From the NCBI GenBank assembly GCA_003523255.1, contig DPGH01000012.1:50836-114835 (forward strand): DNA of 64,000 bases, in the 5' to 3' direction. Shown piece by piece: positions 7,350 to 15,274 of this stretch (its first letter is position 1; each line of letters opens with the position of its first letter). A program made the position numbers and the translations under genes. The notes beneath the pieces are model-generated. The model saw only the letters and a program-made list of their open reading frames with translations, was not told the origin of the DNA and did not search any database. The stretch comes from Clostridiales bacterium (lineage in GTDB: Bacteria; Bacillota; Clostridia; Christensenellales; Borkfalkiaceae).

Positions 7350-9335
7350 ATGAAAAAAACCGCAAAAGATTTTACGTTAGAAGAAAAGGCAAAACTCGTA
7401 GTCGGCAAAGACTGTTGGCGAATAAACGATTTAAACGGCAAACTAAAGCAAACGTTTATGGCGGACGGTCCTTGCGGACTGCGTAAAATAAACGATGACG
7501 AAACCACGGTAAGCGCGACGCTTATGCCGTCCGTTTCGGTAGTTGCAAACTCTTGGAGCAAAGAACTCGCATATTTAGACGGCGAAACCATAGCGAGCGA
7601 CTGTGTGGAAAACGACGTTGACGTGCTTTTAGCCCCCGGCGTAAACATAAAGCGCAGTCCGCTTTGCGGCAGAAACTTCGAGTATTTTTCCGAGGACCCT
7701 TTTCTTGCCGGCGAACTTGCCAAAAGTTATATAGAGGGTGTGCAGTCAAACGGAATAGGGACGAGTTTAAAACATTATTGCTGTAACAACAGCGACTATG
7801 ACAGACTTTTTCAATCAAGCGAAGTAGACGAAAGGACGATGAGAGAAATTTATCTACCCGCATTTGAAAAAGCGGTAGAAGCCGACCCGTATACGGTAAT
7901 GTGCGCCTATAATCCCGTAAACGGCGTTCAGATGTGCGAAAACAAAAAATTACTAACGGGCGTTTTGAAAAACGAATTCGGCTTTAACGGCGCAATCGTC
8001 TCGGACTGGGGCGCGGTACACGGAGAGTTCGGCGCGGTAAGCGCGCCGAAGGCTATAAAGGCGGGGTTAGACCTGATAATGCCTTACGAAGAAAAAAAGA
8101 TAACGCAGATTTTAGATGCGGTAAAAAGCGGGTTTTTAACCGAAGAAGAACTCGACAAGTCGGTAGATAACGTGCTTAAACTTATAGAACGGACGAAAAA
8201 TGCAAATAAAAAGGTAAGCGTTCCGAAATCCGAAAGGCACGTTAACGCTAAAAAGATAGCCGCAGAAGGTATGGTGTTACTTAAAAACGAAGGTGCGCTC
8301 CCGATTAAAAGCGGTAAAGTTGCGGTAGAAGGCTCGTGTGCGAAAGAGCCGGTAACCTGTGGCGGCGGTTCTGCAAAAGCGCATACGCTATACACACAAA
8401 AATCGCTTGCAAATCTTTTAAACGATTGCGGCACGAAGGCGGAGTTTACCGAGTCTTGCATATACCTATCTCACGACACGCACTGGGGCTTAAGCAACCT
8501 TTATAAAGAAGCGTACGCGTCCGACGCGATAATTCTTTGTGTTTCGGGCGTGATAGAGAGCGAGGGGAGAAACAGAACGTCCGTTAAACTGTCGCAAAAT
8601 ATTGAAGATACCATAATTCGCACGGCAGATTTTAACAAAAACGTGATAGTAGTTTTATACGGCGGCAGCGCGATAGATATGACCGCTTGGATAGATAAGG
8701 TAAACGCCGTGCTTTACGCAGGGTACGCCGGCGAAGCGTGTAACGAGGCGGTTGCGGAGATATTGACAGGTAAAGTCGTGCCGAGCGGCAAACTCGCCGA
8801 AACTTTTCCGCTGTGCATAGAAGACACTTACGTCGGTACAACGCACGGTAACGGCTTTGCCGAAAGGTATACGGACGGGGTTTTCGTCGGCTATAGATAT
8901 TACGATACGGAGAAAAAGAACGTGCTTTTCCCGTTCGGACACGGGCTTTCTTACGCAAAATTTACTTATTCCGATTTAACGATAGAAAAAAAGAGTGAAA
9001 CGGACTACGTAGTAAGTTACGTTATCAAAAACGAAAGCGATTTCGACGCGAAAGAAATATCGCAGGTTTACGTAAAAGACGTTTTCGCCGCGGTATCTCG
9101 TCCGGAAAAAGAACTTAAAGGCTTTTCCAAAAACCTTATAAAGGCGCACGAAAGCAAGCGGGTTTCGGTAGAGTTAAACTACCGTTCGTTTGCGTATTAC
9201 AGCGTTCCGCTCGAAAAATGGCACGTTGAAAACGGGACTTTTGAAATTCTCGTCGGCGCGTCGAGCAGGGATATAAAACTCGTCGGTAAAATAAATATAA
9301 ATCTTCCCGAAGAAACGCAGGTAACGGTGGTATAG
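7350..9335 (+). CDS. GH3-family beta-glucosidase (cytoplasmic)
   Basis: A 661-residue glycoside hydrolase of family 3: N-terminal TIM-barrel domain (about 10-290), alpha/beta sandwich C-domain (about 320-540, with the G-x(4)-E-G/S-R segment near 390) and a C-terminal fibronectin III-like domain (about 570-650). The catalytic nucleophile is Asp219 in V-S-D-W. The substrate-binding K-H-Y element near 133 and the N-F-E-Y-F-S-E-D-P block near 110 are intact. There is no signal peptide, so it probably cleaves imported disaccharides or small beta-glucosides. AAGGGG precedes the ATG. Single gene, divergent from an AraC regulator and followed by a terminator-like hairpin. Confidence 0.93.
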   Translation: MKKTAKDFTLEEKAKLVVGKDCWRINDLNGKLKQTFMADGPCGLRKINDDETTVSATLMPSVSVVANSWSKELAYLDGETIASDCVENDVDVLLAPGVNIKRSPLCGRNFEYFSEDPFLAGELAKSYIEGVQSNGIGTSLKHYCCNNSDYDRLFQSSEVDERTMREIYLPAFEKAVEADPYTVMCAYNPVNGVQMCENKKLLTGVLKNEFGFNGAIVSDWGAVHGEFGAVSAPKAIKAGLDLIMPYEEKKITQILDAVKSGFLTEEELDKSVDNVLKLIERTKNANKKVSVPKSERHVNAKKIAAEGMVLLKNEGALPIKSGKVAVEGSCAKEPVTCGGGSAKAHTLYTQKSLANLLNDCGTKAEFTESCIYLSHDTHWGLSNLYKEAYASDAIILCVSGVIESEGRNRTSVKLSQNIEDTIIRTADFNKNVIVVLYGGSAIDMTAWIDKVNAVLYAGYAGEACNEAVAEILTGKVVPSGKLAETFPLCIEDTYVGTTHGNGFAERYTDGVFVGYRYYDTEKKNVLFPFGHGLSYAKFTYSDLTIEKKSETDYVVSYVIKNESDFDAKEISQVYVKDVFAAVSRPEKELKGFSKNLIKAHESKRVSVELNYRSFAYYSVPLEKWHVENGTFEILVGASSRDIKLVGKININLPEETQVTVV

Positions 9336-9358
9336 CACGGCAAAATAAAAAATATACG

Positions 9359-9384
9359 GGGGCGTGAAAAGTTCGCGCCCCTTT
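9359..9384 (+). terminator. Probable terminator of the GH3 gene
   Basis: Stem GGGGCG / CGCCCC (9359-9364 and 9376-9381) followed by only three T residues. It lies 23 bases after the GH3 stop and just before the next promoter. The T-tract is short, so efficiency is uncertain. Confidence 0.5.
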
Positions 9385-9387
9385 AAC

Positions 9388-9416
9388 TTGCAAACGCGCG
9401 GTAAATATTGTATAAT
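9388..9416 (+). promoter_or_regulatory. Promoter of the mrnC-rlmB-sigH operon
   Basis: TTGCAA (9388-9393), 17-base spacer, perfect TATAAT (9411-9416), about 45 bases upstream of the first gene. Confidence 0.7.
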
Positions 9417-9461
9417 ATACCCGTATAACGATTTTATGATACGATAAAACAAAGGGCGCAA

Positions 9462-9857
9462 ATGTTTCATCTCGGCGAAATAATGGATAAAAGTAAAGCG
9501 AATTATATTAACCCCGTCGTTCTCGCGTTCGTGGGGGACGCGGTGTATTCGCTTTTCGTCAGAGAAAGGCTTGTATTTACTTCGGACGGTAAGCCCGCCG
9601 CGCTTAACGAACTCGCCGTTAAAGAGGTTAAAGCAACCGCGCAAGCGGAATTCGTTAAGGACGTTATGGACTTTCTGACCGAAGAGGAGCTTGCCGTGTA
9701 TAAACGCGCCCGTAACGCTAAAAAAACCACCCGCGCCAAAAGCGCAAGCGTTGCGGAATATAACGCTTCAACGGGATTCGAGGCGGTTTTGGGATATCTG
9801 TATCTTATCGGAGAAACCGAAAGACTTAATTACATATTAAACAAAGGAAACGTTTGA
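9462..9857 (+). CDS. mrnC: Mini-ribonuclease III
   Basis: A 131-residue RNase III-like protein that has the catalytic domain but no double-stranded RNA-binding domain, as in B. subtilis Mini-III, which matures 23S rRNA ends. The first acidic signature is L-A-F-V-G-D-A-V-Y near residue 22. The second, T-G-F-E-A-V-L-G-Y-L-Y, is near 103 and carries the conserved Glu. Two starts are possible: 9462, with AAAGGG six bases upstream, or the ATG seven codons later; I prefer the first. It is 3 bases ahead of rlmB, repeating the gene order known from Bacillus, where the two act on the same rRNA. Confidence 0.92.
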   Translation: MFHLGEIMDKSKANYINPVVLAFVGDAVYSLFVRERLVFTSDGKPAALNELAVKEVKATAQAEFVKDVMDFLTEEELAVYKRARNAKKTTRAKSASVAEYNASTGFEAVLGYLYLIGETERLNYILNKGNV

Positions 9858-9860
9858 TAA

Positions 9861-10577
9861 ATGAAAATAGAAGGCAGAAATTCCGTTTACGAACTTTTAA
9901 AAACGGATAAAGAAGTTGACAAAGTTTTAGTGCAAAAAGACCTTAAAGACGAGGCGAGCAAACGCCTTATAAACGTATTGCGCTCTCATAAAATAAAGGT
10001 GCAACTCGTAGATAAATACGTTATCGAAAAGGAAAGCGAGGGTAAGCGCAGTCAGGGCTTTATAGCGTACGCTTCGGGGTATAAATACGCCGAACTCGAG
10101 GATATTTTATCTTCCGCTAGAGAAAACGCGCTCGTTATCGCCCTCGGCGAAATAACGGACCCGCATAACCTCGGCAGTATTTTAAGGGTTGCGGAGTGCG
10201 CCGGCGCGGACGGCGTTATAATCGGCAAAGACAGATGCGTTTCGGTAAACGATACCGTAATGCGCGTATCCGAGGGTGCCGCAAATCACGTAAAAGTAGC
10301 GAGAATAACCAACCTTAATTCCGCAATCGAAAAACTTAAAGCCGAAGGGTTTTGGGTTTACGCGGCGGAAACGGGCGGAACTGAAATGTATAAAGCGGAC
10401 CTTAAAGGCAAAATATGCCTCGTAATCGGCGGAGAGGATGCCGGCGTTAAACGCCTTACCAAAGAAAAATGCGACGGGGTGATAACCATACCGATGTTCG
10501 GTAAGGTGAATTCGCTTAACGCTTCCGTTGCGTGCGGCGTGGTCGTGTACGAAGCGCTCCGCCAGCGCGGCGTTTAA
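9861..10577 (+). CDS. rlmB: 23S rRNA 2'-O-ribose methyltransferase, TrmH/SpoU family (RlmB type)
   Basis: A 238-residue SPOUT methyltransferase. An N-terminal substrate-binding domain (E-G-R-N-S-V-Y-E-L-L near residue 3) precedes the trefoil-knot domain. The knot motifs are D-P-H-N-L-G-S-I-L-R near 100, V-I-G-G-E-D-A-G near 190 and S-L-N-A-S-V-A near 215. RlmB methylates G2251 of 23S rRNA in E. coli; related enzymes modify nearby sites. It follows mrnC by 3 bases. Its 3' end lies 32 bases before the sigH start. Confidence 0.9.
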   Translation: MKIEGRNSVYELLKTDKEVDKVLVQKDLKDEASKRLINVLRSHKIKVQLVDKYVIEKESEGKRSQGFIAYASGYKYAELEDILSSARENALVIALGEITDPHNLGSILRVAECAGADGVIIGKDRCVSVNDTVMRVSEGAANHVKVARITNLNSAIEKLKAEGFWVYAAETGGTEMYKADLKGKICLVIGGEDAGVKRLTKEKCDGVITIPMFGKVNSLNASVACGVVVYEALRQRGV

Positions 10578-10609
10578 TCCCCGCGGGTTTCGTTTCGGAG
10601 CAAGATAAA

Positions 10610-11200
10610 ATGGATTACGATAAACTGACCGACGAGGAACTTGCCGTTAAGGCAAAAAACGGCGACGCGGAAGCGACCGAAATATTATTAAAGCGTTGCG
10701 GGCACGTCGTGCGCGGCGTGGCGCGCTCTTATTATCTCGTCGGCGGCGAATCGGACGATATAGTGCAAGAAGGCATGATAGGCGCATACCGTGCGATAAA
10801 CACGTATAACGGCAAAACGCCGTTTATGAATTACGTATATCTGTGCGTTAAAACCGCCGTTCTTTCGCTTATACGTAAGTACGCGAGAGATAAAAACAAA
10901 CCGCTCGCAAATTACCTGTCGCTTTCGGTCGATAGTAAAGAGCAAGGTTCTGCGGAAATAATTCCCGACGAAAATTTCGACCCCGAACGCGAGTATATAA
11001 ACAAAGAATCGGAAATAGAATTAAGAAAGCGAATATACGAGAGTTTAAGCAAGCTTGAGTATTCCGTATTAGAAATGTTTCTCGACGGGTTCACTTACGC
11101 CGAGATAGCGGAAAAAACGGGTAAGACCGAAAAAGGCATAGACAACGCGCTGCAGCGCATAAGAAAAAAACTATCTACGGCTTGCGGCGTTTCGGAATAA
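10610..11200 (+). CDS. sigH: RNA polymerase sigma factor SigH-like (sigma-30 / Spo0H family)
   Basis: A 196-residue sigma-70-family factor with regions 2 and 4. Region 2 contains D-D-I-V-Q-E-G-M-I-G-A near residue 48; region 4 contains G-F-T-Y-A-E-I-A-E-K-T-G-K-T near 160. Sequence and position after mrnC-rlmB match Firmicutes sigH, which drives transition-phase and early sporulation genes; in a non-sporulating host it would serve stationary-phase or competence genes. The yacP gene normally found between rlmB and sigH is absent. A longer ORF starts within rlmB, but GGAG lies 9 bases upstream of the ATG at 10610, where homology begins. Confidence 0.88.
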   Translation: MDYDKLTDEELAVKAKNGDAEATEILLKRCGHVVRGVARSYYLVGGESDDIVQEGMIGAYRAINTYNGKTPFMNYVYLCVKTAVLSLIRKYARDKNKPLANYLSLSVDSKEQGSAEIIPDENFDPEREYINKESEIELRKRIYESLSKLEYSVLEMFLDGFTYAEIAEKTGKTEKGIDNALQRIRKKLSTACGVSE

Positions 11201-11224
11201 ACGCAAAACGATAAAGGAGCAATA

Positions 11225-12835
11225 ATGGCGTACCTCGCTTTATACAGAAAATATCGTCCTACCGGTTTCGACGGCGTTATCGGACAAGACCATATCGTAA
11301 AAACGCTCGTCAACCAGATAAAACTCGGGCGGCTCGGGCACGCGTACCTGTTTACGGGTACACGCGGTACGGGCAAAACTTCGCTTGCGAAAATTTTCGC
11401 TAAAGCCATAAATTGTCAAAGCCCCGTAAACGGTTCGCCGTGCGGCAAGTGCGCGGCGTGTCTTGCGCTTTCCGACCCCTCTAACGTAGACGTTATAGAG
11501 ATAGACGCCGCCTCAAACAACGGCGTAAACGAAATAAGAGATTTAAGAGAAAAGGTGCAATATCCGCCCGTCTCGGTTAAATACAAAGTTTATATAATCG
11601 ACGAAGTGCATATGCTTACGGGCGCGGCGTTCAACGCGCTCCTAAAAACGCTCGAAGAACCGCCTTCGCACGCGGTGTTTATTCTTGCTACGACCGAAGT
11701 TCATAAAATCCCGGCGACCATACTTTCAAGATGTATGCGTTTCGATTTTAAACTCATTCCGACCGATGTTATAGCAAAACACGTTGCCGAAATTTACGAC
11801 GAACTCGGTAAGCCTTATGAAAAAGAAGCGGTCTTTGCCATTGCCAAAGCGGGCGAGGGCAGTATGAGAGACGCGCTTTCGATTGCGGACACGGCGCTTT
11901 CGTATTCGGAGGGTAAACTTACGTACGGAGAGGTAACCGAAATACTCGGTTCCTCGGGAGCGGACGTGATTTATCCGTTCGTTAAAAGCGTTATCGGCGG
12001 CGACGCCGCAGGGGTGCTTACAACCGTCAACGAACTTTTCGAGCAGGGCAAAAGCATGAACGTTTTAACTCGCGACGTGAAAGAAACTTTCCGCGACCTT
12101 CTCGTGGTAAAAACTTGCGAGGCTCCGAACGCCATACTAAATTTACCCGAGGACAGACTGAAAGAACTTACCGAAATCGCAAAAAGCACTAATACGGACA
12201 GACTTCTTTCTATAATAGAAACGTTCACCAAAGCGGAAAGCGACTTAAAATATTCACTGCATCCGCGCGTGGCGTTTGAAACGGCAGCGATAAAAGCCGC
12301 CCGCCCCGAAGCCGATTATAATATAGACGCGCTTATGGGCAGAATAAAAACGCTTGAAGATAAACTCGCGCGCGGCGAATTTAAACCTGCCGAAGAAAAA
12401 GCCCCCGTAAGCGTAAGCGAATGCCACGTTAAGGCGGCCGATAAACCGGGCGCCGATGTGCAGAAAACGGCACCCGCCCGCGCGGAAGAGCCTGTAAAAA
12501 AAGATATTAAAGACCTTACGGCAGAAGAACTAAAGGGCAAACTTTTATACGGACTCAGAAAGAACGGCAGCGAAATGCTTTGGAACTTTATGCAGGGCGT
12601 AAGGGCAGAAAACGTAGGCGGCGCAGTCGTTCTCGGCGTAGAAACTTCCGACGACGCCGATTTGATAGAACGCCCCGAAAACCTTGCCAAAATCAAAGCC
12701 GCGCTTAGCGAATACGGAGACGTAAGCGTGTCTGTAAAAGTATCATACAGAGAAAAGGCTATGTCAGAAGTGGACGACGCGACGGAAAAAATAAAAAGAA
12801 TTTTCGGCGACGATATCGTAATCGTCAAAGATTAA
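11225..12835 (+). CDS. dnaX: DNA polymerase III subunits gamma and tau
   Basis: A 536-residue clamp-loader ATPase. The Walker A motif G-T-R-G-T-G-K-T is at residues 45-52. The zinc module has Cys64, Cys73, Cys76 and Cys79, the Walker B is I-I-D-E-V-H-M near 118, and sensor 1 (A-T-T-E) is near 155. After the AAA+ domain and domain III (to about 365) comes a polar, Ala/Glu/Lys-rich linker and a C-terminal tau-like domain that contacts the polymerase. AAAGGAG precedes the ATG. It starts the dnaX-ybaB-recR cluster that is widely conserved in bacteria. I did not find an obvious slippery sequence for a short gamma form. Confidence 0.96.
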   Translation: MAYLALYRKYRPTGFDGVIGQDHIVKTLVNQIKLGRLGHAYLFTGTRGTGKTSLAKIFAKAINCQSPVNGSPCGKCAACLALSDPSNVDVIEIDAASNNGVNEIRDLREKVQYPPVSVKYKVYIIDEVHMLTGAAFNALLKTLEEPPSHAVFILATTEVHKIPATILSRCMRFDFKLIPTDVIAKHVAEIYDELGKPYEKEAVFAIAKAGEGSMRDALSIADTALSYSEGKLTYGEVTEILGSSGADVIYPFVKSVIGGDAAGVLTTVNELFEQGKSMNVLTRDVKETFRDLLVVKTCEAPNAILNLPEDRLKELTEIAKSTNTDRLLSIIETFTKAESDLKYSLHPRVAFETAAIKAARPEADYNIDALMGRIKTLEDKLARGEFKPAEEKAPVSVSECHVKAADKPGADVQKTAPARAEEPVKKDIKDLTAEELKGKLLYGLRKNGSEMLWNFMQGVRAENVGGAVVLGVETSDDADLIERPENLAKIKAALSEYGDVSVSVKVSYREKAMSEVDDATEKIKRIFGDDIVIVKD

Positions 12836-12872
12836 AAATAAAATTATAAAAAAGCAAAAAGGAGAATAAAAC

Positions 12873-13208
12873 ATGAGCGGATACAGAGGCGGTTTCGGCG
12901 GTTTTGGCGGCGGAAACCAGATGCAGAATTTAATGAAACAGGCGCAAAAGATGCAGGAGGAAATGCAGAAAGCGCAAGCCGCGCTCGAAGATACTTTGGT
13001 TGAAGGGGTATCCGGCGGCGGACTGGTTAAAGTAACCATGACGGCGAAAAAAGTAGTTAAAAACGTAGAAATAAATTCTTCCGCAGTAGACGCGGAAGAT
13101 ATCACCATGCTCGAGGACCTTTTGATTGCCGCGCTTAACGACGGTTACGACAAAGCCGACAAGGTTTACAACGAAAAGATGGGCGCCTTCGGCGGAATGG
13201 GGCTATAA
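12873..13208 (+). CDS. YbaB/EbfC-family nucleoid-associated protein
   Basis: A 111-residue DNA-binding protein of the YbaB/EbfC family. The Met/Gln/Lys-rich helix near residues 18-38 (LMKQAQKMQEEMQKAQ) and the following short beta strands are typical; the glycine-rich N-terminus is common in Firmicutes members. These homodimers bind duplex DNA and are nearly always encoded between dnaX and recR, as here, suggesting a link to replication or repair. Perfect AAGGAG upstream. It is 5 bases before recR. Confidence 0.93.
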   Translation: MSGYRGGFGGFGGGNQMQNLMKQAQKMQEEMQKAQAALEDTLVEGVSGGGLVKVTMTAKKVVKNVEINSSAVDAEDITMLEDLLIAALNDGYDKADKVYNEKMGAFGGMGL

Positions 13209-13213
13209 GGTAA

Positions 13214-13807
13214 ATGAAAGTTTTTATAGAGCCTATCGGCAGGCTTATAAACGAGTTTTCTAAACTCCCCGGGGTGGGTGCGAAAACGGCGCAAAGGTTT
13301 GCCTATAAAGTCGTAAACATGAGCGACGAAGAAGCCGAAAATTTTGCCGAGGCGATAAAAAACGTTAAAAAGAACGTGCATTACTGTAAAATTTGCGGCA
13401 ACTTTTCCGAAGGCGACGTTTGCGACGTTTGCAAAAACCGTTCGAGCGAAACTATTTGCGTTGTAAAAGAACCGAAAGACGTTATCGCGATAGAAAAACT
13501 CAACGAGTATAACGGCGTTTATCACGTTCTGCACGGCACGATATCGCCGCTGGACGGGATAGGTCCCGACGATATAAACGTAAAAGGGCTTCTGGAAAGA
13601 ATTAAAAACGGCGGCGTTACAGAGGTCATAATGGCGACTAATCCCGACGTGGAGGGTGAGGCTACCGCTATGTATATAACGGGCTTAATTAAGCCGCTCG
13701 GCGTTAAAGTAACGCGCCTTGCGCACGGTATACCCATAGGCACCGATTTAGAGTACGCCGACGAAGTAAGCCTTGCAAGGGCATTCGTTGACAGAAAAGT
13801 TTTGTAA
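13214..13807 (+). CDS. recR: Recombination mediator protein RecR
   Basis: A 197-residue RecR. The N-terminal helix-hairpin-helix contains L-P-G-V-G-x-K-T-A-Q-R near residues 17-27. It is followed by a four-cysteine zinc finger (C-x-x-C near 58, C-x-x-C near 71) and a Toprim domain (residues ~80-175, with E-x-x-x-D-V-x-A-I-E and the N-P-D-V-E-G-E-A-T element). With RecF/RecO it loads RecA on gapped DNA. Length and motif order are normal. Last gene of the dnaX-ybaB-recR trio, 10 bases before gpsA. Confidence 0.96.
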   Translation: MKVFIEPIGRLINEFSKLPGVGAKTAQRFAYKVVNMSDEEAENFAEAIKNVKKNVHYCKICGNFSEGDVCDVCKNRSSETICVVKEPKDVIAIEKLNEYNGVYHVLHGTISPLDGIGPDDINVKGLLERIKNGGVTEVIMATNPDVEGEATAMYITGLIKPLGVKVTRLAHGIPIGTDLEYADEVSLARAFVDRKVL

Positions 13808-13817
13808 AGGAGCGTAA

Positions 13818-14780
13818 ATGAAAGTTTCCGTTTTAGGTTGCGGAAGGTGGGGTTCGTTTATAGCGTGGTATTTATCCCGCACGGGGCACGAGGTTGCTTT
13901 GTGGGGAAGGAGCGGGCACGCTTCTTTTGAAACGCTTTATCGAAACAGAAAAAACGAATACGTTACGTTTAACGACGACGTGCTTATAACCGGCGACTTA
14001 AAAACCGCCGTTACTTTCGGCGAAACGGTAATCGTATCAATCGGCGCGCAGTCTTTAAGAACTTTTTTACCGGGCGTTATCGAGTGCGGACTCGAAAACA
14101 GAATCTTATGCCTTTGCATGAAAGGCGTGGAGTGCGATACGGGCAAACGCCTTTCCGAAGTCGCGATAGAGTGCGGAGTAAATAAAGACAGAATAGCGGT
14201 GTGGGTCGGTCCCGGACATATACAGGAGTTCGTTAAAGGGCACCCCAACTGTATGGTTATAGACGCTTACAGCGAACGTTTGGTAAAATATCTTGCGGAC
14301 TCTTTCCGTAGCGATTTAATCAGGTTTTATTACGGAGACGACGTAATCGGCAGCGAAATAGGCGCGGCGGCGAAAAACGTTATGGGCATTGCCGCGGGCA
14401 TGCTCGACGGCGGCGGTTATACCACGCTTAAAGGCCCGCTTATGGCGCGCGGAGCAAGAGAGGTCGCAAGGCTCATTAAAGCCATGGGCGGCAAAGAACT
14501 TTCGGCTTACGGGCTGTGCCATCTTGGCGATTACGAAACTACTTTGTTTTCGCCATATTCCAACAATCGCCGCTATGGAGAGGCGTTCGTAAAAAAAGAA
14601 CCTTTCGCAAAACTCGCAGAGGGTGTAGCGACGGCAAAAGCGCTTAAACTGCTCGGAGAAAAGTACGGTGTGGATTTACCCATAACCAACGCCGTATGCG
14701 CGATATTGTACGACGGCAAAGAACCGATGAAGGCGTTTTTATCGCTCTTTTCGAGAAGCGCGAGAAAAGAATTTATATAA
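13818..14780 (+). CDS. gpsA: NAD(P)H-dependent glycerol-3-phosphate dehydrogenase
   Basis: A 320-residue dehydrogenase that reduces dihydroxyacetone phosphate to sn-glycerol-3-phosphate for phospholipid synthesis. The Rossmann signature G-C-G-R-W-G is at residues 7-12. The catalytic Lys lies in A-A-K-N-V-M-G-I-A-A-G near 190, and the C-terminal substrate region includes G-x-G-D-like and N-N-R-R-Y-G elements near 235-250. AAAGGAG precedes the start. It follows recR closely and could be transcribed with it. Confidence 0.93.
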   Translation: MKVSVLGCGRWGSFIAWYLSRTGHEVALWGRSGHASFETLYRNRKNEYVTFNDDVLITGDLKTAVTFGETVIVSIGAQSLRTFLPGVIECGLENRILCLCMKGVECDTGKRLSEVAIECGVNKDRIAVWVGPGHIQEFVKGHPNCMVIDAYSERLVKYLADSFRSDLIRFYYGDDVIGSEIGAAAKNVMGIAAGMLDGGGYTTLKGPLMARGAREVARLIKAMGGKELSAYGLCHLGDYETTLFSPYSNNRRYGEAFVKKEPFAKLAEGVATAKALKLLGEKYGVDLPITNAVCAILYDGKEPMKAFLSLFSRSARKEFI

Positions 14781-14803
14781 AACAAAAGGGCTGGTAAAAC
14801 TTT

Positions 14804-15271
14804 ATGGTTTACTCGACTTGTTTAGAAAACGAAATAAGAATTTGGTGGGATCCTCGGCACGAATTTACCGAAGGCTGCCTTTACCGCGTAACTCTTGACG
14901 AAACTGCGCGCGTTTTTACGGATAAAGTATACTATAACTTTAAAAACGTGCGTACGGATATAAAACACTTTTTTACGATAGAAGTAGTTGACGAAAACGG
15001 CAATGCGGTAGGTAAAGCGGAAAAATACGAAACCGAGGACGTGTTTGAAAACTTTAAAACGATAAACGTAACCGAACCGCCTTACGGGGCGAAAGGCGAC
15101 GGTGAAACCGATTGCACCAAAGCGGTCGGACTTGCAACCGAAAACGCCGAAGGCCGCACGTGCGTGTATTTTCCGTTAGGCATTTATCGCGCGGACAAAA
15201 TAGCCGTAAACGGCACGCTTAAACTTCGCTTCGACCGCGGGGCGATAGTAACCGACGGAGAGGAGAAATAA
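14804..15271 (+). CDS. Truncated GH28/pectin-lyase-fold paralogue
   Basis: A 155-residue protein homologous to the first third of the next gene's product. An N-terminal Ig/FnIII-like stretch containing I-R-I-W-W-D (residues 11-16) matches K-I-W-W-D in the neighbour. It continues into V-T-x-P-P-Y-G-A-K-G-D-G near 88 and C-V-Y-F-P-x-G near 122, the opening of a pectin-lyase beta-helix domain, then stops after the first coils. It lacks all GH28 catalytic residues, so it cannot be an active polygalacturonase. It ends 3 bases before the full-length gene, with the next ribosome site inside its 3' end, so it looks co-translated. It may be a decayed tandem duplicate or an accessory domain protein. 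There is no signal peptide. Confidence 0.75.
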   Translation: MVYSTCLENEIRIWWDPRHEFTEGCLYRVTLDETARVFTDKVYYNFKNVRTDIKHFFTIEVVDENGNAVGKAEKYETEDVFENFKTINVTEPPYGAKGDGETDCTKAVGLATENAEGRTCVYFPLGIYRADKIAVNGTLKLRFDRGAIVTDGEEK

Positions 15272-15274
15272 ACC

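Noticed and set aside
9336..11225. Search for SRP RNA or another structured RNA upstream of dnaX
   Set aside because: Only 24 bases separate sigH and dnaX and no SRP-like fold is seen near them.
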